Shown one piece after another: positions 32,549 through 44,163 of a DNA stretch of 64,000 bases. The stretch covers positions 823,768,732-823,832,731 of the forward strand of contig NC_056750.1 in assembly GCF_019279795.1 (NCBI RefSeq). The letters are read 5' to 3'. Both the position numbers and the translations under genes were made by a program. The DNA is from Protopterus annectens. Taxonomy: Eukaryota > Chordata > Ceratodontiformes > Protopteridae. The first letter of the stretch is position 1, and the number at the start of each line of letters is the position of its first letter. A model generated the notes under the pieces. The model ran no database searches. It had not been told where the DNA came from and was given only the letters and a program-made list of their open reading frames with translations.

Positions 32549-33045
32549 TGTCAAAGGAAAAAACTTCAAAGACCAATACACGTAAGGTTCAGTTAAGGCA
32601 CATTTAATAACTTGCTGCAAGAATATGCAAATACAGGATTTTGCCCAACTACTAACAGGAAGTATGCTATTCTTATACTATTCTATGAGACATGGCCTTC
32701 TATGGCTGATGTAATTAAACACAACTTTCAGTATTCAGCAGATGTTACTCAGATTTTCTGCTGACATGACTGGATTTATGAAACACATTTTGAGAAAAAC
32801 AACCTGGCCTTGGTGGGCCCTAGCCCATTACAAACTTCTATTGTGTAGTTCTAATACATGTGTTACATTTCAAGGTACTTTTCTAACTTAGACACAAGCA
32901 AATACTGATTGCAGTTCATATTTTCAAGCAGTCTTTGTTCTGATTATCTATAACTTCTGCAGCTGTGTATTTTCTCACAGCACAAGCGGAACTCCTTGTC
33001 TAAGTCTCATAACAAGTGATACATCTATTCATTATTTTCCTGACA
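32549..33045 (-). repeat. Candidate 5' LTR of the retrovirus
   Basis: About 500 bp upstream of the leader begin with TGTCAGG on the minus strand (33045) and may end in ACA near 32549. A TATA-like TATAAGAATAGC lies near 32668-32680, and an ATTAAA polyadenylation-like signal about 65 bp further at 32603-32608. No second LTR is present in the window to prove the limits, and I could not identify the primer-binding site. The boundaries are guesses. Confidence 0.4.
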
Positions 33046-33309
33046 CAAGAAGAACGTATCTGCTTTCCTGTAGATTTCCAAAGCATAAGCAATAGCTGTG
33101 CATATTTCATGACAATATAAGGTTAGAAAGCTTCTGCAATTCGTACAGATTTTATGCAGTGTGAAATAGAATAAATGTGTTAACCCTTTTCAAGCCTCAA
33201 ATGCACTAAGCATATTACTAATACATACACTAATATATATTTTTCTGGCAGGGATGGTGGGCCTGAGGTGGAGTGAAATGTTGATTGTGCAGCATATGTA
33301 TCCTTATTA

Positions 33310-33630
33310 ATACTGTCTGTAAGTTTCAGCCTTGGTCTCGGTACACCATTACACATTGCAACACATGCCTTTGGGAGACTTGATGTTATGCATATGCTAC
33401 CTGTAAAGAGCCCTGGATGATGTCTCCTGTGGAATAACTCTTCCATCTGATTACTTTAACCCATAGGCCACACTTATGCAGAGTCCAGGTAATTGTCGAC
33501 ACAGGTACTGTACAGGGAGTACTTGCCAGACATTCCTGCAAGTCCCTCGGTGTTACTGCATGCTTCTGGGCAGCCTCTGTGACCAGTTTGCAATATGTGT
33601 TGTCATCTGTCTTGGATGGGCATCTGTTTA
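33310..33630 (-). pseudogene. Probable Tc1/mariner transposase remnant
   Basis: The minus strand gives KLVTEAAQKHAVTPRDLQ followed by TITWTLHKCGLWVKV. This resembles the second helix-turn-helix of Tc1-like transposases (V----T-R-LQ ... T----LH--GL). Further on, the frame degrades into stops. The DDE catalytic core is not readable. Plausible but weak. Confidence 0.4.
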
Positions 33631-34470
33631 TTTTCTACATTAATAGTGTCCCATGCTTCATCGTCACATACATGCTTGTCTACACTGTTTGCCATGGTAT
33701 ATGCAATGGCGAGGTAAGGTTGTGTCTCCCACTCCTGAGTGCTACCTTTTGGATATGGGATCCATTCCATGGTTTGTAAGATGTGTGCAAGCCACGGCTA
33801 CCTCTGTTGCAGGTGAGTGGGCAAAATGTCATGGACATACTTCTTGGACAGCAGACCATTACTTGGTATGACATTAAGGACCCGTACTTAATGGAAGGTG
33901 CATACTCAAGACAATTGAATGCTGCAGTACCTCAAAAGCTGCTTCCACAATATGTTAGTTGAAGTGAGTGCACGCATATGCTTCCAGTGTTTGTTAAGCT
34001 ATGTATTCTCTATATTTGTTGTCCTAACATAGAATTCCATATTATACATTCATTGCTCATGTTAGGATCAGATTACAGGTTGTAAAAGTTGTGGAATGTG
34101 GTATTGTGATATGCTGTTGTGTAGATCTGTAATAGCTGCCATTGTAATAGTGGTATATACACTATTGTAGCCACTGTATAAGAGTAATTTTTCAGACATG
34201 TCCCTACTGTAGGCCATTTGTCTCACCATTATGTTCATCTCTGTCCACACATCTTGCACTGACAGGTTGTTAGTTATCCTGCAGGACTCTTACATACCCT
34301 TCAGATTTGCCATGTTGGTGACCACTGTGATGCAGTGCAGTTAACAGCAACAGTAGATGAACATGTACAGCATGCATTATGGGTAGGTGTGTTAAATGTG
34401 TGCATGGCAAATACCATGGCCATAACATGGCCAATGTATTGGCAAACCTGAACAAAAGACCACTATACTC
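33631..34470. other. Non-genic stretch, no gene recognised
   Basis: Short frames without motifs. It may contain decayed 3' parts of the Tc1-like or Harbinger-like elements nearby. Confidence 0.4.
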
Positions 34471-34473
34471 ACC

Positions 34474-35169
34474 AGCTATAGGCTGCTGCCCTAGAGGTAT
34501 ATCAGAGGGACCTACATAATTGTGTGAGAGATGTGATGTCAGTAGCCACACCTGTGGCATGGGTACAGGGTGGAAGCAACATTTCAGTACATCAGCAATA
34601 CAAACCCACAATACTATAGATTATGCACATCTGTTCATTACTACACTGCAGTGACAGACTATGTTATCTGACATATGCATAAAGATACTTTATAGATGAA
34701 GATGGATAAGCAACAATGGTCTACTAATATGCACTGGGGCCTTACCTGCATTCTCCTCATCCACTGTGTGGGTAGCACCCACCTCCACAATGCTATCTTC
34801 AGGTTCTTGACTTGGCTGGCAGGCAGGTGCCCCAAGGCTGGCGAGGAGCTCCTCAACATGTGTCAGTCAGTGGGGGCTGGATGGCATGTCCCCCAACTGT
34901 GGCTAGCTGGTCCCTCCTAACTGCAGCAGCACGCTGATGGACATGGTGGATGAGGTCAGTGCAATGATGTCACACCTGCTCAAAACTGCGGTTATGCAGG
35001 CCAACATTGTTTACCCTGTGGACGAGCTCATTCCACAGGGCAGTCCTCTCATGCAGATCATGGGCCATACACCCAAAGAGGGTTCCATGGTGATGCACAA
35101 TAAAGTTGATGAGTATGTCATTCTCCTGTGGAGTGAATGCAGGGAGTCACTCTCTTGACATGGTGCATG
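34474..35169 (-). pseudogene. Myb/SANT-domain gene of Harbinger type, two-exon remnant
   Basis: On the minus strand MSRE opens at about 35169. After one in-frame TGA it continues FTPQENDILINFIVHHHG, then ALWNELVHRVNNVGLHNR and, past another TGA, HHCTDLIHHVHQRAA. The Trp and the VN--G--NR pattern fit the trihelix Myb/SANT-like domain of NAIF1-type and Harbinger-encoded DNA-binding proteins, which work with a separate Harbinger transposase. A one-base shift near 34870 leads into LTHVEELLASLGAPACQ and an acidic stretch ending at a consensus donor, CAG|GTAAGG (34746/34745). A candidate second exon, 34551-34474, is bounded by CCACAG and GTGAGT. Both internal stops are UGA, as expected from decay of CGA codons. 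No Harbinger transposase was found. Confidence 0.6.
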
Positions 35170-37560
35170 GAAGACATAAACAAGACGAAAGGTCTGAGGA
35201 CCTCATACTGCAAGGATATAATAGTTGACAATTGACATCTCCCCCCCCCCCCCACCATATCTGCAAAAATAATCTGAACACACACATCAATGGATATGTT
35301 TACACCAAACCTACTGTTGGGACATATATCCTATTGTGTAACAAATATTGAAATGTGTTTCTATTCATGTTCCAAGTTGAAACACTATCATTGATGGCTT
35401 GTTGCTAACAATGTATCCTGCATGCCATTGTAATGGCCACTGTGGTCCATATATTTATGTGTTCTGTTGGCTATGCAACTGCTCCAAAACTGGTGTTTTG
35501 GGTTAATGAGAATATGTATGCATGCTGTTATAACTAATCCTGGATTGTGTTGACTATTACTACCCACATATGTTCAAAAACTGCAACACAATAGCATTTT
35601 TGGGAAGGCTGTTCCCAGCAGAACCACCTCTCCCACCTCATCTGGCCATGGCACCAGGCCACAGCATGTCTTGGACCCAACCCGGGACCTCGTCATCTGC
35701 TGGTCCTGCACTACCTTCAGGTGGAACCACCTCAGTGGATGGTGCATGTCCCCTCCCCTTGGGAGCGTGCACAGACCGGATTCTGTAACCTGAAGTCAGG
35801 TCCAGGGTCTGGTGCATAGACAGCTCTGCAGAGAATTGTGGGATCTGCTACTCCACCTTGAGAGCCCTCATGACACAAGTAGAGTTTCAGCCTGCCCCTC
35901 CTGCTCAGCCCCCAGCACAGCCACCTTCAGGGCCATGAAGGTGCAGTGGTGATTGTCCATGGGTGAGGACCTCAGTCCCACTGTTTCCATTTGGGGGCTC
36001 ACGGGCTTCCAATTTCCAAGCACCCCTCTCTTGCTCTAATCATTAAGGTGCAGGTATTATTACACTACCCTGTGGCCTTGGTTTGGCCAGTGGTATGTTT
36101 GTAAGCAAGTGTATACTTCAGCTGTCTTACAGCTAAATTCTACATTACTTACCTGATATACCTGTGGAGGGAATGTTTGTTAACACTACCTGACTTTTTC
36201 TAGACATATTCCCAGATTATGAGTTATTATTATGCACATACCTCTCAATCTCTTATTGCACACACTCTGGTCAAAGCTTGACAACATGGGGGTACAACTA
36301 GGGATGTATTTTGAATATTGCTTTCATAAACTTGGGGGGCTGATAGGATGACAGGATTTGTTTTCTTATACATTTTCTAAAGGTATTGAGGTCTGAAAAT
36401 CATATGTATGTCATTATTTGCTGAATAAAATTCTGAGAGCATCCCACTGATTTGCCAGGGGGAAAGGGTAACAGGCAGAAAATATAAGCCAATTATCTGG
36501 ACATTCTTAACAAATGTGTACAGTTGAGAGGTATGATTATGCATACAGCTTACTACCACTCCCAGGATTCGAACCATGGCTGTGTTTGATAAGAATACAA
36601 CAATTTAAGTTTCAACAGAGTGCGCTGTTTGGATATTGCTGTCTATTTTTTTGTGTTTTCTGTCTAAGTCTCTCTCGGTTGTACAATCTGACCTTGTAAT
36701 TACAACAGTCTTATACAGACATTCCTAAACATTTTTATTGTGTAGCACAGTGTGGGTAACAGTAGTTAATACAACATTACTATTCAGAGAATGCAACACT
36801 AAAAATGCCATACAGTACCAGAGTAAACACAACCGGTCCAGGATTTAGAGCTTTATTGCCAGACAGTTACAGTTTTATTTAAATACAACCGATATGGGAC
36901 TATTACTGTCATATTGTCTGGTTTATTCAGTATAACCCATACACAAAACAGTTTTTATACAGGCAGCTGACTTTCTACTACTTTTATATTTATTTGGTAT
37001 GACTACTACAAGCAGGATTGTTACTCACCAGCCTCGCGATGCAGCCTTTGCAGCTTACTCGCATGGGCATCCTGATTTATAGCCCACTCAGTTGCAGCTG
37101 TAAGGGAAATAGAGAAATATTTAGCCATACCTATCCATCATATACACCGGCTGGACATTATTAAACAGTTACTGGTATGAGTATTTACACACTCCTGGGA
37201 CATCACCCCTCTGCCTTGATTCTTGGACCCACTGGTCCAAGAGCTCCCTCTTCCTTCATTTCAAGTTGGCATAGTGGTGCCTGAACTGGTCACCTGTCCG
37301 AGAGATACAAGTGGTACTGATGAGTCACCGTCGAGATGGTCCTAGGCTTCCGCTTTATATTGGGAGCTATGGTACGTGCCCTGCAGCAGTCTCTCCTCAT
37401 AGTTTTTTACCAGGAGTCCTACCATGACCTTGGACTCCTGGATGCCCCAGCGCTGTGCACAGAAGCACATGCCCACTCCGACTACAGCCATTCTGCCTAC
37501 AGTGGGAAGCTGCAACCAGTTATGAGCTATATTCCTGCCTGTGGGGTTTAAATACGGCTG
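35170..37560. other. Non-genic stretch with a GC-richer island
   Basis: A C run lies near 35242-35255. Between about 35610 and 35990 the DNA is richer in C and G and gives a proline-rich frame on the plus strand (35570-35788). I do not recognise it, and no splice frame or domain supports a gene. Confidence 0.4.
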
Positions 37561-38245
37561 ATTTCCTGCCCTTTGCCATGATTGGATGGTTTTGAATATG
37601 CTGAGCTAAGCTACGCTATGGGCAAACCTGCTTAGCTAAGGTTGGCATTGCTTAAAGGGGCAGGTTCAGCACTGTTTACCAATGGGCAAATCCATTTAGC
37701 TGGGCTACTCCTTGCTTAGCAGTCATATTTCACAATGCTTACACCTGGTAAGCAGAGCTGTGCAGTGTTTAGCATTGCTTATTTTTCATTTTATAGACTA
37801 TCTGCTGTATGGCATTGATTCAAAAAATTGTTACATATTACACATTTGTTTACTGTCCCTGACATCCTCCAATGTGCTTTCATTACATTTATTCATGTGT
37901 GACTATACTGTATGGGGCACTTGTGTTTATATGGGAACTTGACAACTTTATTAAACTGACACCTCACATCTGGGCCTAATGCAGTACTCCACTTAACAAA
38001 TATATGTTATTTAGTAGGTAATACAAAAAAAATGTTTATGACTGCTGTCACATTTAATATGTGTATTGGTTATAGTGGGGGATCGAACCAGGAATGGCTG
38101 CTTGTAAAGTATATGTGCTAACCACTATACTATTGCAATACTTCTGATGTTGGATGTCTCTTGCTATTTAACGTCTTGCGCTGTTTAAGCTGGACTAAGC
38201 GTAGCTAAGCAATGGGCACACCTGCGCAGCTACGCTTAAATTTTA
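37561..38245. repeat. Interspersed repeat, copy 2, TTAGC-rich
   Basis: GCTAAGC, GCTTAGC and ATGGGCAAACCTGCTTAGC words recur near 37610-37780 and 38190-38240. The block 37680-37940 aligns by eye with 7960-8220. Both share CAATGCTTACACCTG followed by TAAGC, and later TACTGT-GGG-CACTTG-type words. Two similar word clusters flank the unit, so a terminal-repeat structure is possible. I do not recognise the family. Confidence 0.5.
38068..38137 (-). pseudogene. tRNA-Val(UAC)-like sequence
   Basis: The minus strand reads TAGTATAGTGGTTAGCAC, CTTTACAAG with a UAC anticodon, and TGGTTCGATCCCC. These match the D-arm/A box, anticodon loop and B box of vertebrate tRNA-Val. The acceptor-stem sides do not pair over seven bases, so it is a tRNA pseudogene or the head of a SINE rather than a working tRNA gene. 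Confidence 0.6.
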
Positions 38246-38905
38246 TCGCATTTATAAAAAAAAAAAGTTTTGTTGTGTTATTTTAACTATACCCTTCAGA
38301 ATATACCTGCTAATGCTAAACCCTGTACTTTTATCAGCTTTCTGCTTTGTGGTGGTGGTGGTGGGACATTTGTCCCTTTTGCCTTTGGCCACTTTTGTTT
38401 TCCTGACAGGTTGGGGGTGTTATGAACATCCTCGCTCATTTTAATTGCCAAAAAGCAATTCTGGAGTGCAGGCTGTGTGTAATGTGAGAGCTCTGCTCAC
38501 GGACATACCCCCTGCACTCGTACACAGCTCCATGTCCATTTAACAGCACAGGCAGTGTGCCTTCGTGAATATGCAAGGCGTGCTGCCATGCTGTACAGGA
38601 ACAGTCCCTGCCATGCAGGAATAACTTATTCCTGCAAGGCTGCTTGCTGAATCCCAGGGATAGTGCTGCTATGTTCTACAAAACAGACTGTTTGCTGAGG
38701 ATTAAGGTCAGTCAGTAATGCCACACATCAGAGTTTCATGCTTCCTATTGTACTGGGATGGAAATGCTGCTGACAGACCGCCTATTTCAGTCCAAAGATG
38801 TTGCTGTCTCTCTCTCTCTCTCTTTCTCTCTCTTTCATTCTTATCTGTCTGTCTCTCACACACTCACACATGCATACTCATATGCATATACAGATATACA
38901 CACTA
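38246..38905. other. Non-genic stretch with a CT microsatellite
   Basis: A (CT)n tract lies at about 38806-38835. No gene recognised. Confidence 0.5.
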
Positions 38906-39850
38906 ATCAACAAAGTGCTGTTTAATGACTGCAGAAACATGGCAGGTGTTTACTTTTTCTAATTTCAGAGCTCTGTGGCAGCGATGGACTTGTTTTTCAG
39001 CAGTCATTATCTGTACATTAACGTCCTGCTGGAGAATGTTAGTTCTCCAGTTAGGGTGACGATGTACAGGTTGCTCATTGTCTAAAATTAAATAGCATGT
39101 GACAACCATTTGAAGATGGCCTGTTTTGACATAGGTTGCCATTTCTTCTTACTTTCATAAGAAATTAATAACTGATCAGAATTTCTGAAGGTTTTAGTTC
39201 TCCCAAGATAACATCTGAGTTGTCTATGTACATCCAGAGCATGAAGAAATCTTTCTCCCTCATTTTTATGTTCTAAATAGAAGACAGGGAGATGGGTAGC
39301 TTGGCTTAAAGTAAACCCAGATACCACTTTATACACAAAAATATGTATCAGTATTCTGGGAAATCCTATCTTTGTGGAAAATGAGATAAGGTTGACCCAT
39401 TATGATAGCATCGAAGTCAGACAGAACCATTTTAAATGTCAAGACCCTCTAGAGTGAATATTGAATCATGGAGAAATGGTTGAAAAAAAATGGACTTACA
39501 TATACTAAGTCCAAGATGGACATTTCCTGGAATATTCTCTTTTCTCTGAGGTATGGTGATCTCTTAGTTGGTATATATAAGTTTGAGGGGATGGGAAGGG
39601 ACTGACACCCACACTGGGCGTGCAGGGGAGCTTAGCCTCATGCAAAAAAAAAAAAGTTTAAAGGCAAAAAGCAAGATTTGAGATTAACACTTCTCCTGGA
39701 GTTTTGGTCATTTCTTTTTTGGCTTGTCAGCACTTGGCATTTCGAGAGCTGATATTTAAATAGGGAGGCAACTAAGGAACGTTTTTGCAGATGTCAGAGC
39801 AATCAGCAAAACTGTTTTCTATGTTATGAACCTCAATTTAGCCTGATGAG
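38906..39850 (-). pseudogene. Tyrosine recombinase of the DIRS-like element
   Basis: This enzyme would integrate the circular cDNA. Near 39.83-39.77 kb the minus strand reads VLLIALTSAKTFLSCLPI, matching the FLIALTSA-R--EL-ALS block that carries the first catalytic Arg in DIRS recombinases; the Arg itself is not evident here. The stretch 39336-39088 has LPVFYLEHKNEGERFLHALD, VHRQLRCYLGRTK and SKQAIFKWLSHAI, all typical of the catalytic domain. The following stretch (39142-38903) has TYVKTGHLQMVV where the H-x-x-R box is expected. Stops and frameshifts are numerous. The active-site Tyr was not identified. Confidence 0.75.
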
Positions 39851-40199
39851 CTGGTTCAAATGGAGAAAAGTTTATTTTTTCTGGCATAAAGTTAAGATTT
39901 CAAGGAGAAATCACTTGTTTTCTATGTGGAGTGGGTATGCAGAACCCCTTTCAAAAACATTTTTGACATGGGAATGCATTGAAAGGGAAGGACCCATGGA
40001 CAGACATGCTGAAATGGAGAACAAGTGAACCTTGGTAGAGGAGTACAAATGGCTACAGGATAACGGGCACAAATATTGAAGCACCAGAGAAATACTAGGC
40101 TTCAAAAGGTACTGGTTCTTGTCTTGGCACCCACTAGAAATGTTTTTCCATTTAGTAATACATGATTTTATAAATATCACACATCCTCAGAAAATAGGT

Positions 40200-40450
40200 G
40201 CTTTAAAAGGTATTAAAATTCTATCATCCCACCCTTTAAATGAAGTTGTTTGAAGCTGGTGTATATTGAACAACCCCTGTCTAGTGTGAATAGGTGCATT
40301 CTGTGGAAACGCTTGTGGTAATTGCTCTTGGCCGTTTCCAAAAGAAGGGAAAACCACTGTCGCCTGGGCCAGACATCACCGCATGATCTTTTGAGAGTCC
40401 TTCTGAATCTTCTGAATGACCTAGGATATCAGTGAAAAAGGTGGGGAAGG
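40200..40450 (-). pseudogene. DIRS-like element, linker after RNase H
   Basis: Minus-strand frames give IQKIQKDSQKIM and, one frame over, WPRRQWFSLLLETAKSNYH. This matches the conserved WPR--WF--LL block between RNase H and recombinase in DIRS proteins. It lies on the far side of the LINE from the RNase H and so ties the two halves together. Confidence 0.7.
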
Positions 40451-40919
40451 GATAGAGAATAAATGATCCTGTCCAAAGAAATGAAAAGGCACCTGTTTGT
40501 CAGTCCTATTTACAAGGAATTCCCAAGCAACATTTTGCTGGCTGTTTGATGTAACTTGAAGCCAGAAGAGGCACATGAGGCTATCCTCACAAGTAGATCA
40601 AATCCTGGACGGTCCCCTGCTTTAAATTTTATTCATACATTCCACAGGAATAAAAGTCAGCTAAGAACTGGGGCTTCCTGTCCTTTTATGCAGGTGTTGA
40701 TGCATCTAAACTATAATGAAAAGTGCTACTAGCTAATATTCTTAAAGCTCTAATAAGCTGGATTTTGTGCATGCTGTCAGGGATGTCAGTTGCTGAATTC
40801 CCCCTTTTTGTATAGTTTCCTTCAACACCAAGCTATATCTCAACTGTAATCTAACTGGTGGTACTTACTTTATCCCAAACCACACCTGATGCATAACCGA
40901 TTGACAAGAAAAGTAAAAT

Positions 40920-43722
40920 AAAAAATAAAAAATATATATTACAAAATGAAAACATATTTAATCAGCTTATTGATACTCCCTCTGCAAACTCCTATAACAC
41001 AGTGTATGTGTTTTGGTATTTCACCTGATCACTACAATCTTCTATCAAGGAACTCTGCACCTACCTTCTATCCTAATATTTGCTGATAGTTTTTGTTTTG
41101 GGTGCATGGTGTGACTAACCATTTTTCAACAACTACTTTTAAATTACTTCTGCAGCACTGTGACTGGTCCCCATTATCACACCTGCACCTTGACATTGCT
41201 GTTACATACTTTAATAACAAATTCCTTGAAACTCTAAATATTCTAGCCCTCCTTAGAAAAGTCCATGTAAAATCCAACTACTCTTCATGGCTGACCAAAG
41301 AAACTAAGCAACTACTCAAACAAAGAGACAAAGTATAGTTCAAATATCAAGGCAACAAAACAACTTCCTTCAACCTCTACTGGCAATTAATAAAGAAATA
41401 AAAAAAACAGATTAAAAATGACAAAAAAAACCCATACTATTACAGAATACAGCAAACACACCAGAACAATCCCCAAAAATTCTGGGGCGCTATTAAACAG
41501 ATTTTACAACCAGGCAAACCTCAACTCCAAACCCCACTAGTATGAATTAAAAGGATAGCCTAGCTACCCAGTTCCACTTGTTCTTTATCAACTCCATACT
41601 ATCGCTGGTGAGTAATAACAAGGACACTCCACTATCTATTACAACTATGTTAGAAGCTGCCACCAATCCTTTCTCTCTAAAATCTGTCTACTCAGTAATC
41701 TAAAGCTCACATCCCTTGTCATTGATCAATTACCTAATGAATATCTCATGTTAGCAGCTGATGCCATCTCCTACTCAATCTCTATATTGATCAACCAATC
41801 AATCACAGAACAATATATTCCCAAACTCTGGAAAATTTCCTACATCATTCCCATACACAAAGGTGCCATTTCAACAGAATTCTCCAACTATAGACTAATT
41901 GCCATGTTGTTACCCCTATCAAAAATTCTGGAAAAGTGTATTCACTTACAACTCATGGATTACCTAATCAGTAATAACCTACCAGCCAACTCCCAACATG
42001 GCTGTTGACCCAGACACGGTACCACAACTGCCCTCATAAGCTTCACAAACTCAATAAACCATCTCAAAAACAAAGGACAACATGTCACCTCTGTCTTTCT
42101 AGGCATTTCTAAGGCATTCAACATTGCATCTCATCAAAAGCGACTCAATGAGCTCTCATCCATAAATATATCCCAAACAGCTCTCTTCTGGTTTCACAAT
42201 TACCTGTCAGATCGACAACAAGCTGTGACTTAGTGAAGTGATCTCTCCTTCCACTTACCGATTATAGTTGGTGTCCCTCAAGGATCAGTCTTAGGCCCAC
42301 TTCTCTTTACAATCTTTACCAACAACTCCACACTGCTGCTCAACTTCCAACCATAATTCAATATGCAGATGACTACTCTAATCTGTGCTGCTACCACCCT
42401 TCTAATACTGCAAGAAATAACCCAAAAATCTTTTTCAGCCATGGAATCCTATCTCTCTAGATTAATGCTCTTCTCCAATAAAAAAATCTACTGATCACAT
42501 GCCACCCTTTCTCATCTACTCAGCCAAGAAAAGTAAAACTGAACCCAGCTCTCATAATAAATTGCTCGGGGTCACCATCAATAGCAGCTTGAGATTTGAC
42601 AAACACATAGCACTAACCAATTAAAAAGACCCACATTAGACTAGGTTCACTCTACAGAGCTAAGCCATTCATAACCACCTCACCAGGTAAGCATTTGCCA
42701 GGACCCGCCTTCTCTCTACCTTACTGTATGCTTCCCCTATCTTCACTAACCTAAAAAAGGCAGATCTAGTCAGAGATGAGGCTTGCTATCACAAAATTGC
42801 CAAATTTGCCACAAACCTACCACATAGATAACACCACTGTACTGTCATTTGCCAACTAACATGGCTAGAATTACCTAACCTCTTATCCCGCAATCATATT
42901 ACAACTGCCTATACCATACACCAACATGAACAATGTCCAGCACTCCAAAATGTTGCTCAGCCCTACTCAAATAATACAACTCTAAGATCTACTGAGAAAT
43001 ACCTTCTAAAAGTCATTAAATCAAATAACAGATTTGGCAATTGTCTTTACTCCAATACTATCTCCAAAACCTGGAACTCTATCCCCTAACATGTCATTAG
43101 CACCACCAACTCATCCAAGTTTAAGCAACTCCTCAGAGCATACTTAACTGGTGATTTTGTTCATGTACTACCCCTGGCTGACAGAAAAAATACTCCTTTG
43201 AATTCACTACTCTTTACTCTGTGTCTCATGTATTCATGTATTCTCATGTATCTGTAAACTAGATCTCTTCTCTCTATTCTATCCCTTCTCACCTTATCTG
43301 CCCCCTTCACCACTTTCTGACTACTGCCACCTTCTTCTCCTTGATGTCTTCCCTTCAACAAGTCTCTTTACACCTTAAGCTGTTTACTAATGTTCTGTTC
43401 TTTGAATTCTGCATAAACTGTATGGCACAATTGCTTTTATGTATAATCTAAGCTAGTAACATTCATTTTGCACATTTGACCATGGGTTCCATGGCCTAGG
43501 TCTCACTTGTAATTACTTGAAATATGAACTCTGTAAACTCTATGGGATGTACCTATGTAATTTGTTATTCAATATTGTATTGTTAATTTACTATTACTTG
43601 GAGCTTTTCTCCCCAGACCTCCACTGAAAATGGTCTAATATCCAAGTCAGACTTCCCTGGTAAACAAATGTTAAATAAATAAATTAATAAATACACACAT
43701 AAATAAATAAATAAATAAAAAT
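40920..43722 (+). mobile_element. L2-like LINE, 5'-truncated
   Basis: Plus-strand order: end of an APE endonuclease (about 40.95-41.1 kb), linker, RT (41.75-42.6 kb), post-RT region and a 3' UTR ending in TTAAATAAATAAATTAATAA followed by more AAATAAA units near 43.67-43.72 kb. The simple-repeat tail and RT style are those of L2-type LINEs. The 3' end from TTGGAGCTTTTCTCCCC (about 43600) to AAACAAATGTTAAATAAA is shared with the SINE at 12.74-13.0 kb. It is inserted in the DIRS-like element in the opposite orientation. Many stops make it inactive. Confidence 0.85.
41093..43140 (+). pseudogene. Reverse transcriptase region of the L2-like LINE
   Basis: The stretch 41093-41338 has LLRKVHVKSNYSSWLTKETK, the conserved linker between endonuclease and RT. 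The stretch 41748-42008 has IPKLWKISYIIPIHKG, NYRLIAMLLPLSKILEKCI and NSQHGC (RT motifs 1-2). After a stop, VFLGISKAFNIASHQK stands where the catalytic Asp block should be, with the Asp changed to Gly (FLDLSKAFD in relatives). VGVPQGSVLGPLLFTIFTN follows near 42.28-42.33 kb. The YADD active site is intact at 42362-42373. Frames change several times. Confidence 0.85.
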
Positions 43723-43730
43723 GAAGTTTT

Positions 43731-44163
43731 GTCCAGGTCCTGCTCACAATATTTTGCACCGATCAGATATAAATTCCTGTAGGATGAGATTGTGCTGAAT
43801 TGCTATATCCCAGACTGCCATGGTTAATCTGCACAGAGGGAAAGATCCAGACCTTCTGTTTGTTTATATAGCACATCACTGGGGTACTGTGCATAATAAC
43901 ATTTAATGTTCCAGGGAACTATAGATGATTCAGGAAGCTGAGAGCATTTACGATGCCAACATCTCTTTTATGTGAATGTATTTTGGCCTGTCTTTTTTGT
44001 TACAAAGATGCTGGACTTTTCCAACCACAGACACCCTTCCCCAAGCAAAGTCTAAGGCATCCATAGTTGCAGCCTGTGCTGGATCTGAAAGGGAAAATAG
44101 GAAACCTGGATTCAGATAAAACTGGTCTCTCCACCTAACCAGTTCACTTTGAGAAATTCTCAA
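43731..44163 (-). pseudogene. RNase H of the DIRS-like element
   Basis: The stretch 44163-43948 has AATMDALDFAWGRV, in the place of the T-DAS--GWGA block with the catalytic Asp, followed by YIHIKEMLAS, matching the IN-LE---- block with the catalytic Glu. Just downstream another frame gives TPVMCYINKQKVW, the D-T--AYINKQGG block, with the Asp not preserved. The domain would remove the RNA strand. It stops at the LINE insertion. Confidence 0.75.

Larger units (their letters stand above)
25516..33045 (-). mobile_element. Endogenous retrovirus, gamma/epsilon-like, 3'-truncated
   Basis: On the minus strand the order is candidate 5' LTR, leader with a splice donor, gag (matrix, capsid, CCHC nucleocapsid), protease, reverse transcriptase, RNase H, integrase and the start of env. 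Gag, the CCHC knuckle and protease lie in one frame separated by stops, as in gamma- and epsilonretroviruses that read through a stop between gag and pol. The IN core, the CWIC motif in env and the RT style point the same way. Env stops at about 25515, where the third PLE copy begins; the rest of env and the 3' LTR are missing. Many stops and frameshifts show an old, defective provirus. Confidence 0.9.

Noticed and set aside
38068..38137. Functional tRNA-Val gene
   Set aside because: A and B boxes and the UAC anticodon are recognisable, but the acceptor stem does not pair and no terminator run of T follows.
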